Of a stretch of DNA of 64,000 nucleotides, positions 28,127-37,175 are shown one piece after another. The notes under the pieces are model-generated. The model was not told where the DNA came from. It saw only the letters and a list, made by a program, of their open reading frames with translations, and searched no databases. A program made the translations under genes and the position numbers. Origin of the DNA: Muribaculum intestinale (GTDB taxonomy: Bacteria; Bacteroidota; Bacteroidia; Bacteroidales; Muribaculaceae); NCBI RefSeq assembly GCF_002201515.1, contig NZ_CP021421.1, positions 1 to 64,000 on the forward strand, in the 5' to 3' direction. Numbering within the stretch: position 1 is the stretch's first letter; each line of letters opens with the position of its first letter.

Positions 28127-29146
28127 TTAAATTTCTTCAATATCCCAATTAAGTGTATTCTTTACGTGTTTCTGAAAAGCTGGGAACTGATTACCCCACT
28201 GATGACTTACAGCAAAAACTATCTCATCTGCACTTTTCAGGATGTTTTCCGGTTCAAGGTAATAACGATGCTCTGCATCTTGTCCCGCATCAATTCGGTT
28301 TTGAATTTCTACTAAGGGTCTTACAACGCCATAGCTTCCTTGTAGTAAATCAGGAAACACCTCTTTAATTTTTGAGAAGGTGGCCTGAGGATGTTCTGAA
28401 ACATAATTCTTTACAACGGTAAGAACCGTTGCTCGTTTATTCATCGGTACACCACCATTCAGCGAGAACATAGCACGCTTTCCTTTCATTGTCTCAACTG
28501 GACTCGTAGATGTCGATTGTCCTTGATTCATAACTTTTACGCTTATGCCAAGATAGTCTGCGACTTGACGAATCATTTCAATCTTAGTATCGTTGCTCAT
28601 GTTGACATAAATCCACCAACCGTCTACATTTTCTTGCCACTTGTAATTATCTTCCGTAACACGCTGTTTTCGACCTACAAGGGGAAAACCTGCAAAAATA
28701 CGATTCTCAAATGTCGCTACACGAGGTAGCTTCATATGCTTCAATGCATCAATGAACGTATCTTTGCCATTTCCGGTGCATATATAGCCATCTGCAAATT
28801 CAACACGAAAAGGAGTGCTTGCGCTTCTGTTTATGCCCGTAGCTGTAACTATATGAGGTATTTTGGGTGAAATTTCCACAGCATCGGGGAGGACATCGGA
28901 GATGTTGCGCTTGCGTGATAGGCTAACTTTAAGAGGAGTTCCGGGAACATAGTCAACGACTAAGACCAGTTCACGCTGAACTTGCGCTAAAGCCGGTTCA
29001 ATCTTTTCGGTGAGAGTCGGGAGAATCTCGGTGCGAATGAGATCCTCTTCAAGTTTCGCGGCTTCCTGTTTAAGCCGCTCATCAATAGGGAGATTAAGCT
29101 TACGCAGATTCTCCATTGTGATATATAGTTCGCTCAGTGTTGACAT
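28127..29146 (-). CDS. Unknown 339-residue protein of the defence operon
   Basis: The N-terminal 60 residues are a charged helical region (LPIDERLKQEAAKLEEDL), the middle is beta-rich (FRVEFADGYICTGNGKDTF, VDGWWIYVNMSNDTK), and the C-terminal third has a mixed domain ending AVSHQWGNQFPAFQKHV. The last segment resembles a C-terminal domain (xQWGxxNxxxFI) I have seen in Bacteroidota restriction or defence proteins, but I cannot name it. It lies 2 bases upstream of the STAND gene and 7 after the 86-residue gene. It could be a recognition or adaptor subunit. Confidence 0.7.
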   Translation of the reverse strand: MSTLSELYITMENLRKLNLPIDERLKQEAAKLEEDLIRTEILPTLTEKIEPALAQVQRELVLVVDYVPGTPLKVSLSRKRNISDVLPDAVEISPKIPHIVTATGINRSASTPFRVEFADGYICTGNGKDTFIDALKHMKLPRVATFENRIFAGFPLVGRKQRVTEDNYKWQENVDGWWIYVNMSNDTKIEMIRQVADYLGISVKVMNQGQSTSTSPVETMKGKRAMFSLNGGVPMNKRATVLTVVKNYVSEHPQATFSKIKEVFPDLLQGSYGVVRPLVEIQNRIDAGQDAEHRYYLEPENILKSADEIVFAVSHQWGNQFPAFQKHVKNTLNWDIEEI

Positions 29147-29153
29147 GTTCTAA

Positions 29154-29414
29154 CTAAACTACCGATTGGATACCAATTAAATAACGTAGACACATACTTA
29201 ACCTTTGATACGTCTGAAGTCCGGGCCTCAATGCAGCTATAATGACATTCATATAGTTTGTCATTAGAAATGGATTATTAGATATCATACTTAAGGTATT
29301 TCTAGAATAATCCAACCAATACCTAAATTGGTTTTCCTGCAAACTGTTACCTCGACGCATTAAATCAAGCCCCTGCCTAATAACGCCATCAAGAAGTATA
29401 TAATTATTATTCAT
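29154..29414 (-). CDS. Small helical protein of the defence operon
   Basis: 86 residues, helical, with several aromatic and Asn residues (NQFRYWLDYSRNTLSMISNN). No motif that I recognise. Its start overlaps the end of the membrane protein by 8 bases, which argues that it is a real gene and coupled to it. Confidence 0.6.
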   Translation of the reverse strand: MNNNYILLDGVIRQGLDLMRRGNSLQENQFRYWLDYSRNTLSMISNNPFLMTNYMNVIIAALRPGLQTYQRLSMCLRYLIGIQSVV

Positions 29415-29901
29415 TGTTACCTCCTTCCCGATGCATCTGATCTAATTCCTCAACACTCATTATATCTGTAGAGTCCATGGCTTTTGAGGCTGCATCTGTT
29501 GAAATTTTATTCTGACGATTCAATTTAAGATTTACACCGAACCCCTCGAATTTCTCAAAAAGGGGAAGAATTAAAAGAATCAGCCAAAACACAAAGATGA
29601 CGTTAAATCCATTAAATTTAGGTGTGAAAGTCAAATCTCTGCACTCTTCAAAATGTATAAATAGATAGATTGAACTACCGACAAATAGAATCGCATACCA
29701 AAGACGCTGCAACCAATACCCCAAAAACTCTATTGCATTTTCTATACGTTTGCAAAACTTCGGATATGAAGTTTTCTTAAACCACAGGTGATGGAATAGA
29801 AACCACGAAATTATGAAGGTTGCTAAAACAGATATTACTACAATCCACCAGACGGTAGATACCGGTATCATTTCAGCGTTTGCATTACAATATGGACACA
29901 T
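29407..29901 (-). CDS. Membrane protein with N-terminal Cys pair
   Basis: 164 residues. Begins MCPYCNANAE, a half zinc-ribbon or thioredoxin-like CxxC. Three hydrophobic helices at about 16-38, 65-85 and 100-118, then a cytoplasmic tail with a Lys/Asn stretch and an acidic end (MSVEELDQMHREGG). Family not recognised. Placed 8 bases after the 116-residue gene and overlapping the 86-residue gene. A membrane subunit inside a restriction/STAND operon suggests membrane-linked sensing or a membrane-damaging effector (inference). Confidence 0.65.
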   Translation of the reverse strand: MCPYCNANAEMIPVSTVWWIVVISVLATFIISWFLFHHLWFKKTSYPKFCKRIENAIEFLGYWLQRLWYAILFVGSSIYLFIHFEECRDLTFTPKFNGFNVIFVFWLILLILPLFEKFEGFGVNLKLNRQNKISTDAASKAMDSTDIMSVEELDQMHREGGNNE

Positions 29902-29909
29902 ATAATTTA

Positions 29910-30260
29910 TTACTCAGTTATTGTTATACATTTTACTTGAAGAATATTTATCCATATCCTCTTTTGTTCTTCAGCATTGAGATCGATTTGGACTGATACC
30001 TTTTCCTTCTCATCTTCGGCTAGAGGGGAGATTTCTAACAACGCCTTATTGACTTCTTTATAGCGTTCTTTTGCTCCATCTATTGTCTTAATTGATATAG
30101 TGGGAATTTTCCAAAAGCCATTGCATAAATTAGTAACAATTACATAATCTCGCTCGTACATATACCTTATAGAGTCATGTGTCAGAGATTTAACCAATGA
30201 GTTCGGAGCGATGGAACATAGCCATTCGCCAAATGCTTTCATATAATCACGATTGTCCAT
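29910..30260 (-). CDS. Small protein overlapping the methyltransferase gene
   Basis: 116 residues, no signal peptide, with a mixed helical/strand pattern (FGEWLCSIAPNSLVKSL, YVIVTNLCNGFWKIPTISI). The ATG lies inside the end of the methyltransferase gene with a 14-base overlap, so it is translated after it. Family not recognised. A specificity or regulatory subunit of the methyltransferase is one possibility. Confidence 0.65.
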   Translation of the reverse strand: MDNRDYMKAFGEWLCSIAPNSLVKSLTHDSIRYMYERDYVIVTNLCNGFWKIPTISIKTIDGAKERYKEVNKALLEISPLAEDEKEKVSVQIDLNAEEQKRIWINILQVKCITITE

Positions 30261-33200
30261 AAGTGTCTATATTAAACAATTCATACTCTTCACGAGAGAT
30301 TGGTGTTTGTGGATCAATGATGAGGACTTCATCGTAGATCAAATTGTAGAGATGATATACAATGATATCTATTAATGACTCGTTGGATGAAGTATCAACT
30401 GTGGGATTTTTTTGTTTTTCTTCAGTAACATTGGTTACTAAATCATGGAGTAATTCCTCTTGTCTTCTATCTAATCTAGGTATTGGGAGATTTTCAACCT
30501 CATAACTATTGACGTTGCTATTAGTACTGAAACATCTGAAATACCAATTCATTGCCTTTGAATTTAATATCGCTAGCAATGCAACTAAATCAATCTCATC
30601 ACATGGGACTATATAGTTACATGAATGAGCAAGGTAATATCCACTCGGCACAAGTGCACTAACGAGTCTAACTTTATCGTTTGCACCTGTCATACCTTGC
30701 ATTACTATACGAGGACTTGTATGATGTTGAGATTTCTCGGAAGTGCCAAATCTAGATAAGTATTTTGGTTCATCCACATATTCAATGACACCCTGACTCA
30801 TATTAAAAGTATAGTAGTAACGTTGAATCGATGCTCCTTTTAATATTGCTGGAAATGCAGGATTCTTCGTAAAATATTCCTTGTGAACAGACACGTTGAG
30901 TTCTCCTTGGTAGCAATTTAAATGTATATCATTCTTCTTTGCCATTTTAGCAATTAAAGGAATGTTAGCCAAGGCCAATCTAGGAATACTATAGTTTACG
31001 GGATCTATTGATTGAATGTCATTAAATGAGAACCGAGTTTTAAGACCATATGTCATATGCCTATCATCCCAAAAATTCACAGTGAAACTTTCAGACGAAG
31101 AGAGGCCTTTTTGGGCACATAATATACACACGCTCATTTTTGCACTTTCAAAAACGCGCTTCTTTTTATTATCACGCTCTGGGAAAGAATCGAGTCCAAT
31201 AACCTTATGAGTCGAAAGAATATCGCGTCTTAACAGCGTTGCCTGTTTATCAGCCAAAAATGAGTTCTGAAATATTAAATCCACAATACCATTCGGTTTA
31301 CACAAAATATTAAAAGCGCTAGCGACAAAAAACTTATATGCGTTAAGCTTTCCCCCAAACGCAGATTTATATTCTCGAATAGCTTTTAGAATTGGCAAAT
31401 CCGATGTATTTGTACCCTCATATACTATATACGGCGGATTCCCAATAACAATGTCAAAACCGGAGGCATTAGCATCATCACTAAAGATATTGCTAAATAC
31501 AATTTTCCAGTCAAAGAATTTAATGTCAATCTGTGCTCTATCTGCTAAAGAGGTTGCAGGTGTAGTCAACGAAGTTATAAGATTATTCAGGGCAAAAAGG
31601 CTTTTACTCTTAACTTCTTCAATCGCACGAGCTTGTTTGGCTTTCTTTAACGCCTTTCCGGATAACTTTTTATCCTCAAATATATCAGATTCAATTCTAC
31701 TTTCTACCTGAGCATTAGCTTTATCAATGCCAAGTTGAACTTTAAGAATATCCAGTATCTTACATTTGATTTCTATTTCGCGTTGGAATTTCTTATCTCC
31801 GTTCAAGTCAAATAAATCGTTTTGAAAAAGATGAAGCTCTTTCTTAAGTTTACCAAGTCTTGTGCTGCCTTTCGGTTTTTCTGGTAGTGCTATATATTCA
31901 TCGTTAAATGTAGTGATAAGAGAGTTGCCACGCACAATCCTGTAATCAAGATTAGGAAGCGGGAGTTTTTGTTGTTCCTCCAAAAGAATGGCAAGCCAAA
32001 ATCTGAGTCGAGCAATGTCAACCGCTCCTTGTTCAATATCGACCCCGTATATATTATCCCGAATAATAGCCTTCTTCACTTCGAGAGGATTAAACGGTTC
32101 TGATTCTTTAAGGAAGCCATATAGGTGCTGACGCGCAGTAAAAAGGATATTGAGAATGCCCATGGGGAATGCCCCGGAACCAATTGCCGGATCGCATACA
32201 GTTATCTCTTTAAGAAGCTTATAAATTGCTCTCGCATTATCCTTATTTTGCAGAGCATGATTGACAAGCCCCTGATTAATCAAGTCTTCGATATCCGGGT
32301 GAAGCGATTCGGCTGTATGAGTCTTTAGATGTTCAATAATGCTCTGGCGACACATATACTGAACTATCTCTTTAGGAGTATAGAAAGCTCCCTTGTCTTT
32401 ATTATCTTCAAGAAGACTTTCGAATACACGTCCTAACATTTCCGGGTCAATGCCAATTTCAGCATCATCCGGATCATTCTCGTCAATAGTGAAATTATAT
32501 TCTCCTAAAAACTTAAACAGTTCTTGGAATAGCTTTTTAGGGAACTTGACAGTGAGTTTATCTTCACGTGTCTGTTCGAAAAGGCCTCCGTTGAGATATG
32601 GAATTTCGTTCCATTCATCTGCTAAATCTGTATTCCATCCATTTTTTGCAAATATTTCCTTGCGTTTTTCAGGTGGAGTATTCAGCACACCAAAGAATAA
32701 AGGTTCTAGAACGGCATCAAGGAAGTCATCCTGAAGAGGAGACGATTGATAAAGATTCTGCAAAAAGTTTCGGTCGTTATTCATCCAACCTTTCCTTTGC
32801 AGGAAGCAGAGGAATGTCAGACGACCAAGCATCTTCTTAACGTAATCTCTTACTCTTTTATTATCATTCTTGAATTGCGAGAAAATTTCAGTGTTAGGGT
32901 CTTCTTTTTTTACTTCCTCCCACTTGTTTTTAATTTTCTCGTATCGTTTTCCAGTGATATATTGGACAAAATCAGCATAGATATCACGGTATTTACCGAA
33001 AAACTCATTGCTTAGAGTCGCAACGGAGAATGCTTTTTCAAAGTCTTCATTATTACGTGGACTTTCAGCAAGAGTTTGAAAGCGCTCGGCTGCGGTACGA
33101 CCACGGTAGCCTTTGCCAAAAACGTAAGTGTAGCGTTTGGCAGAGGTGGAATCCTTTAAAGAATCTCCTTTATATGCGTAAGAAAATCTCCATTGTCTAT

Positions 33201-33558
33201 CTGCGACATCTTCGTAATGGAATACAATCATAAGATGTTGACGATAATCCATTATAGAGCGGATAAGTTGCTGAATATTGACGCGTGAACGCTCTATGTT
33301 CTTTGAGTCATCAAGAGTTACATCAAGAAGTGCAATATTATCAGCATTGTAGTTCTTTTCTGTGAGGTTTCCGATATATTTGATGTGCTTGATGCCGGCT
33401 TTTTTAGCTTTTTCTGCATACTCATCTCTTTCGGCAAGGTCATCGTTAATATTTTCGATTTCATTACCGAAGATTGGTTCAATAACATCCGCTATGAAAC
33501 GTTCAGTTCCGGGATAATCATCGTTAAATATTTTTTCTAACTTATGCTTGAGTTCCAT
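30247..33558 (-). CDS. Eco57I/PglX-like adenine methyltransferase
   Basis: 1103 residues. An N-terminal region (1-200) of uncertain function is followed by helices, then an N6-adenine methyltransferase: motif I CDPAIGSGAFPMG near residue 455 and motif IV IGNPPYIVYEG near 705. The last 250 residues (HHTSPRIVMQGMTG, YYLAHSCNYIVP, NSKAMNWYFR) look like a target-recognition domain. This layout is shared by type IIG enzymes and the PglX proteins of BREX. The N-terminus has no clear PD-(D/E)xK set, so cleavage may rest with the PLD-helicase 2 bases upstream. No pglZ, brxC or drm genes are present. Confidence 0.85.
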   Translation of the reverse strand: MELKHKLEKIFNDDYPGTERFIADVIEPIFGNEIENINDDLAERDEYAEKAKKAGIKHIKYIGNLTEKNYNADNIALLDVTLDDSKNIERSRVNIQQLIRSIMDYRQHLMIVFHYEDVADRQWRFSYAYKGDSLKDSTSAKRYTYVFGKGYRGRTAAERFQTLAESPRNNEDFEKAFSVATLSNEFFGKYRDIYADFVQYITGKRYEKIKNKWEEVKKEDPNTEIFSQFKNDNKRVRDYVKKMLGRLTFLCFLQRKGWMNNDRNFLQNLYQSSPLQDDFLDAVLEPLFFGVLNTPPEKRKEIFAKNGWNTDLADEWNEIPYLNGGLFEQTREDKLTVKFPKKLFQELFKFLGEYNFTIDENDPDDAEIGIDPEMLGRVFESLLEDNKDKGAFYTPKEIVQYMCRQSIIEHLKTHTAESLHPDIEDLINQGLVNHALQNKDNARAIYKLLKEITVCDPAIGSGAFPMGILNILFTARQHLYGFLKESEPFNPLEVKKAIIRDNIYGVDIEQGAVDIARLRFWLAILLEEQQKLPLPNLDYRIVRGNSLITTFNDEYIALPEKPKGSTRLGKLKKELHLFQNDLFDLNGDKKFQREIEIKCKILDILKVQLGIDKANAQVESRIESDIFEDKKLSGKALKKAKQARAIEEVKSKSLFALNNLITSLTTPATSLADRAQIDIKFFDWKIVFSNIFSDDANASGFDIVIGNPPYIVYEGTNTSDLPILKAIREYKSAFGGKLNAYKFFVASAFNILCKPNGIVDLIFQNSFLADKQATLLRRDILSTHKVIGLDSFPERDNKKKRVFESAKMSVCILCAQKGLSSSESFTVNFWDDRHMTYGLKTRFSFNDIQSIDPVNYSIPRLALANIPLIAKMAKKNDIHLNCYQGELNVSVHKEYFTKNPAFPAILKGASIQRYYYTFNMSQGVIEYVDEPKYLSRFGTSEKSQHHTSPRIVMQGMTGANDKVRLVSALVPSGYYLAHSCNYIVPCDEIDLVALLAILNSKAMNWYFRCFSTNSNVNSYEVENLPIPRLDRRQEELLHDLVTNVTEEKQKNPTVDTSSNESLIDIIVYHLYNLIYDEVLIIDPQTPISREEYELFNIDTYGQS

Positions 33559-33560
33559 AG

Positions 33561-36500
33561 TTAGTTATTGTATTTCGTTTCAGAATAAATTACTAGTTTA
33601 GCGTCTCCACGTTTCGCTTGAGCGCGGTGAGCTAAATTTGATAGAGCTGTATCAAGCAAAGCATTTATATCGTCATTAGCACCAAAGAGCGAACCTTGGT
33701 AGTTCTCGAATCTCATAACCTGTTTGATGACATAGTTATCTTTTGCTCTGACAAGTTTTTCAATCTGTTTTAAGAGTTTTTTCGACTCTTGTGTCACATC
33801 CGAACGAGAGCGTAAGGATGATAACACGGCAAGTGCATTCGCAGACTTTCTGCTTGAATCAGCGGCTGTAATATAGTGGGCAACGTGTTTTTGATAGGCT
33901 CGCTTAGCTATTTCAGCAAGTGTGTCATCACATTGCATATTGAAAAACTCCGCATCAGGCTCACATTTCAATCGCTGCATAGTAGACAATGAGGAGATTA
34001 TGTTAGAAGAAGTATCTTCCTGAGTTTTCTCTACATCTACTGAAATCAATTCTTGCGAGTCGTCTGTGAATACGAAAATACCATGAGCGTTTTCATCACG
34101 AATCTCTAAAACACCTCCAAGTCCGTTAGCATCTACGGAGGCGATATAATCATATCGTTCCGATGAATTATCCCGAAATGCTTTCAGTTCTTTGATAAAT
34201 GGCCCAAACGGAGATTCATCACCATCAACGAAATGTTGCAGGTCATGCTCAACAAGTTCTTCGCGCTCACTGAAAACCTTATTATCTTCGCCAAACATCT
34301 CATGGAAAGACTGGAGTTTAGCGTATGCTTTTTCAATCAGACGAATTTGACTGTTGCCTTCGTCTGATGGGAAGAAGTTGAATACATGGACAAAGTTTTC
34401 AGTAGAGCCTATTCGGTTCACACGACCTATGCGCTGCATCAAACGTGTCGCGTTCCATGGTGCATCATAATTGAGAATGACATTAGAACGGTGTAGATTC
34501 ACTCCCTCAGCAAGAACTTCGGTTGTAACGATAACATCGTAATCATCACGACGCTTATCCGGCTTACAGTTTGCATCGAAGTTGGCTTCAATTTCTTCTT
34601 GTCTTTCAGTCCGATTCCCTGCCGAAATACTCAAAACTTTATGACCTTTAGCTTTCAATGCTCTCTCCAATGATTTGAGAGTGTCAATAGCTTCAGTAAA
34701 TATAACTAAGCGAGGTTTATTCGCTCCCGATGGATTATTAATTTCAGGATTGAAAAGTTCGGGATTTATAGCGTCCTTGAACCGGTCGAATTTTGGATCT
34801 TCCGTGTTTTCTCTCCACCGTTCAAGTAAAGAATCGATAAGTAGTTTGTCATTTTGCAAGTCTGCGAGATACGATTCCTTAAAATCAGAGGACTTAAAAC
34901 ACCTGTTGTTACCACCTTTACGAGCTATGATAGTTTCTACCGCAGTTTTGAAAGCGGCAAAATTACCCTTGGACTCGTTGTGCAATTTGTTTACATCTAT
35001 ATCAGGACATATAAATACACAGTCGTGTTGGAGCATATCTATCATAACCTCATTGTATCGGTTCAGATTTTCAAGCGTCTTCTTGAATGCGGCAAGACTG
35101 CTTTCCAGACGCTTTACCAATAGAATCCGCATAATACGCTGAAGTCTTTGCGTAATGCTATCAACCGTAAGGTTTCGTTTCTCATACAGTTTCTTGTTGC
35201 CCTCATCGACGAAGTGTGTAATTGCGGCATAACGGTAAAAGCCGATATGTTTATTCGGGTCAAAAGACTCTCCTAAGGCAGGAGGACATATGGCATCTAC
35301 GGTATCAGAAAAGAGCTTTGATAGTTCCTCATCCATCTTATATTCGAGCTTATGTGGCCCTTTGACAGTGGGGAACTTCAGTAATTCTGCATCTTCTCCA
35401 TATAGATTTCTAATATCGGTACGGGTACGACGAACTACGAGGTCATTAAGGACACTGTTTCGGATTTTTTCTGAGACCTCCTTAACAATAGTGCGTGCTT
35501 GAATTTTACCCTCATCTGTATCCTGAGAAATGGCTCGTGCTTCTTTAAAGCGTCTTTCCATCGCATTAAATAGAGAGTCAAGCTTGCCACCCTCGACATT
35601 AGGCAAGTTAGAGTTGTTGGGTGTGCGTTGAAATAAGCGTATTTGATTATAAAGATCTTTAGGCGAGTTATTCTGTGGAGTTGCAGATAATAGTGCAACG
35701 TAGGGAGTGGGATTGATAATGCCAATCAGGTCATCAATCGCCTTGTATTTTTGAGTATCAGAGTTGCGGAAATTGTGGCTCTCGTCAATTAGTACCAAAC
35801 CATAGTTCCCAACCTCAATGTTATCAATTTCGTCACTATCATCAACATCATCGACATCCTCCAATTCATCAGTAATTTTACCGATGCTTCCGGTTGTCAC
35901 AAATTCGACACATAGACCAATATTATTACGAGGATTATCATTGTCAAAATCCTGGATTGTCTTTTCCCATGCTTTCTTAATCGCTGGCGGAGTTACAATC
36001 AGCACTTTACGAGCGCGACCGAGAGATTCGGCATTTTCAAGGAAATGACGGATAAGCAATACACCTACAACAGTTTTGCCAAGTCCTACAACATCACCAA
36101 GAATAAAACCCCCAAATCGTTTCATCACCGAGAAGCATTGTTTTACCGCGTCAAGCTGATATTCAAGAGTATTGAATGACGGTGGCAAATAGGATTTAAG
36201 AATTTCAGATGTATTCGCATCTACCATATCTCCAAATTGCAATTGTAGATACTTGATATAGACATCGTAAGGAGTAAGAGGATTTTCAGTCTCATTGTCT
36301 TTCTCAATTTCTACACCGATAGGTGATGGCTTAAGAATATTTTTAATAAACTTGCCAGACCATAATTCGCTGTTCTGCCATAGCTCCTCAAACCATGCTT
36401 TGTGAGATTTCGTATTTGAATATAGTGTGAAATCTGCTGTAACGCAGTTGCTATTTTCTTCAAGGTAGTTCAATTCCGCATTACTCTGAAGACCTTTTGC

Positions 36501-36965
36501 TGTAAAGTTCGAGCTGCCGATAATACCGGTTCCTAATCCATTACCAAGAAAAATGTAACACTTAGCATGGAGGAATTCTTTATGTTCCCCCTGACCATAC
36601 ACACGAATCTCAAACTTTCCATCCGGATTCTCTTCTGTCAAGGCATTATCAATAATCAGCTTACCAATGGGTTTATACTCATCGGTAAGAGATTCGACAT
36701 CTCTCTGAATATAGAAATCCGGGAATTGATGCGCCTCACGAGAGGCTTGATAATATTGCAATTGTGGCTCCTGACCTATCAGTAAGTCAAGTTTCCCACC
36801 CCTTGAAAAAAAGTCCTTAAGTTCTTCATAGACTAAAGCAGTGCCGGGTAAGTCCCAATAACCAGTCGCAATCATAATATGATTACAATCAGGTCGTGAG
36901 ACCAACTCTTTAATATATTTGACGAGCTTAAACTGCTCGGAATTATCTATTAAGGCATTCGCCAT
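33561..36965 (-). CDS. PLD nuclease-SNF2 helicase fusion
   Basis: 1134 residues. Residues 1-200 are a phospholipase D-type nuclease domain with the HxK motif (HAKCYIFLG near 130) and GSSNFTAKGL after it. A superfamily 2 SNF2/DEAD helicase follows: Walker A GDVVGLGKTV near 290, DESH near 393, LLSATPQNN, and the C-terminal helicase motif QRIGRVNRIGS near 845. A helical C-terminal part completes it. It is the first gene of the operon and is followed 2 bases later by the methyltransferase, so together they resemble a translocating restriction module with separate modification enzyme. A promoter lies about 160 bases upstream. Confidence 0.87.
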   Translation of the reverse strand: MANALIDNSEQFKLVKYIKELVSRPDCNHIMIATGYWDLPGTALVYEELKDFFSRGGKLDLLIGQEPQLQYYQASREAHQFPDFYIQRDVESLTDEYKPIGKLIIDNALTEENPDGKFEIRVYGQGEHKEFLHAKCYIFLGNGLGTGIIGSSNFTAKGLQSNAELNYLEENSNCVTADFTLYSNTKSHKAWFEELWQNSELWSGKFIKNILKPSPIGVEIEKDNETENPLTPYDVYIKYLQLQFGDMVDANTSEILKSYLPPSFNTLEYQLDAVKQCFSVMKRFGGFILGDVVGLGKTVVGVLLIRHFLENAESLGRARKVLIVTPPAIKKAWEKTIQDFDNDNPRNNIGLCVEFVTTGSIGKITDELEDVDDVDDSDEIDNIEVGNYGLVLIDESHNFRNSDTQKYKAIDDLIGIINPTPYVALLSATPQNNSPKDLYNQIRLFQRTPNNSNLPNVEGGKLDSLFNAMERRFKEARAISQDTDEGKIQARTIVKEVSEKIRNSVLNDLVVRRTRTDIRNLYGEDAELLKFPTVKGPHKLEYKMDEELSKLFSDTVDAICPPALGESFDPNKHIGFYRYAAITHFVDEGNKKLYEKRNLTVDSITQRLQRIMRILLVKRLESSLAAFKKTLENLNRYNEVMIDMLQHDCVFICPDIDVNKLHNESKGNFAAFKTAVETIIARKGGNNRCFKSSDFKESYLADLQNDKLLIDSLLERWRENTEDPKFDRFKDAINPELFNPEINNPSGANKPRLVIFTEAIDTLKSLERALKAKGHKVLSISAGNRTERQEEIEANFDANCKPDKRRDDYDVIVTTEVLAEGVNLHRSNVILNYDAPWNATRLMQRIGRVNRIGSTENFVHVFNFFPSDEGNSQIRLIEKAYAKLQSFHEMFGEDNKVFSEREELVEHDLQHFVDGDESPFGPFIKELKAFRDNSSERYDYIASVDANGLGGVLEIRDENAHGIFVFTDDSQELISVDVEKTQEDTSSNIISSLSTMQRLKCEPDAEFFNMQCDDTLAEIAKRAYQKHVAHYITAADSSRKSANALAVLSSLRSRSDVTQESKKLLKQIEKLVRAKDNYVIKQVMRFENYQGSLFGANDDINALLDTALSNLAHRAQAKRGDAKLVIYSETKYNN

Positions 36966-37126
36966 ATCTATGAAAAAAATTAAAACTCCGGTGGCAGTTA
37001 TCTGAGGGCTGGCCGAGCCTGCAACGACTGCTTGGGAGTTTCGGAATTTGAGTGGTTTGGCGGCATCGCTGCCTGAGGGTTTAAACCGTTTCGGCCATAT
37101 TCAGATTTTTATGGTTGCCATTTATG

Positions 37127-37134
37127 CAAAGTTA
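37127..37134 (-). promoter_or_regulatory. Promoter of the ten-gene defence operon
   Basis: TAACTTTG on minus (37134-37127) matches the -7 consensus; TTG lies roughly 18-22 bases upstream in the arm of the palindrome at 37151-37162. No other promoter-like site with both boxes is seen between here and 21132. Confidence 0.5.
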
Positions 37135-37150
37135 CAAAGAATTTTCGAGA

Positions 37151-37162
37151 TGGCAATCGGTT
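37151..37162 (+). repeat. Left arm of a 12-base palindrome split by ISAs1
   Basis: TGGCAATCGGTT here pairs perfectly with AACCGATTGCCA at 38416-38427. Without the ISAs1 element the two arms would lie about 14 bases apart, forming a strong hairpin or a dyad binding site between the HTH gene and the defence operon promoter. Confidence 0.7.
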
Positions 37163-37175
37163 ATGCTGTAAAACC

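Noticed and set aside
21132..36965. Assignment of the large operon to BREX, DISARM or Druantia
   Set aside because: No PglZ, BrxC, DrmA, DrmB or DruE-type gene is present; only the methyltransferase and PLD-helicase resemble parts of such systems.
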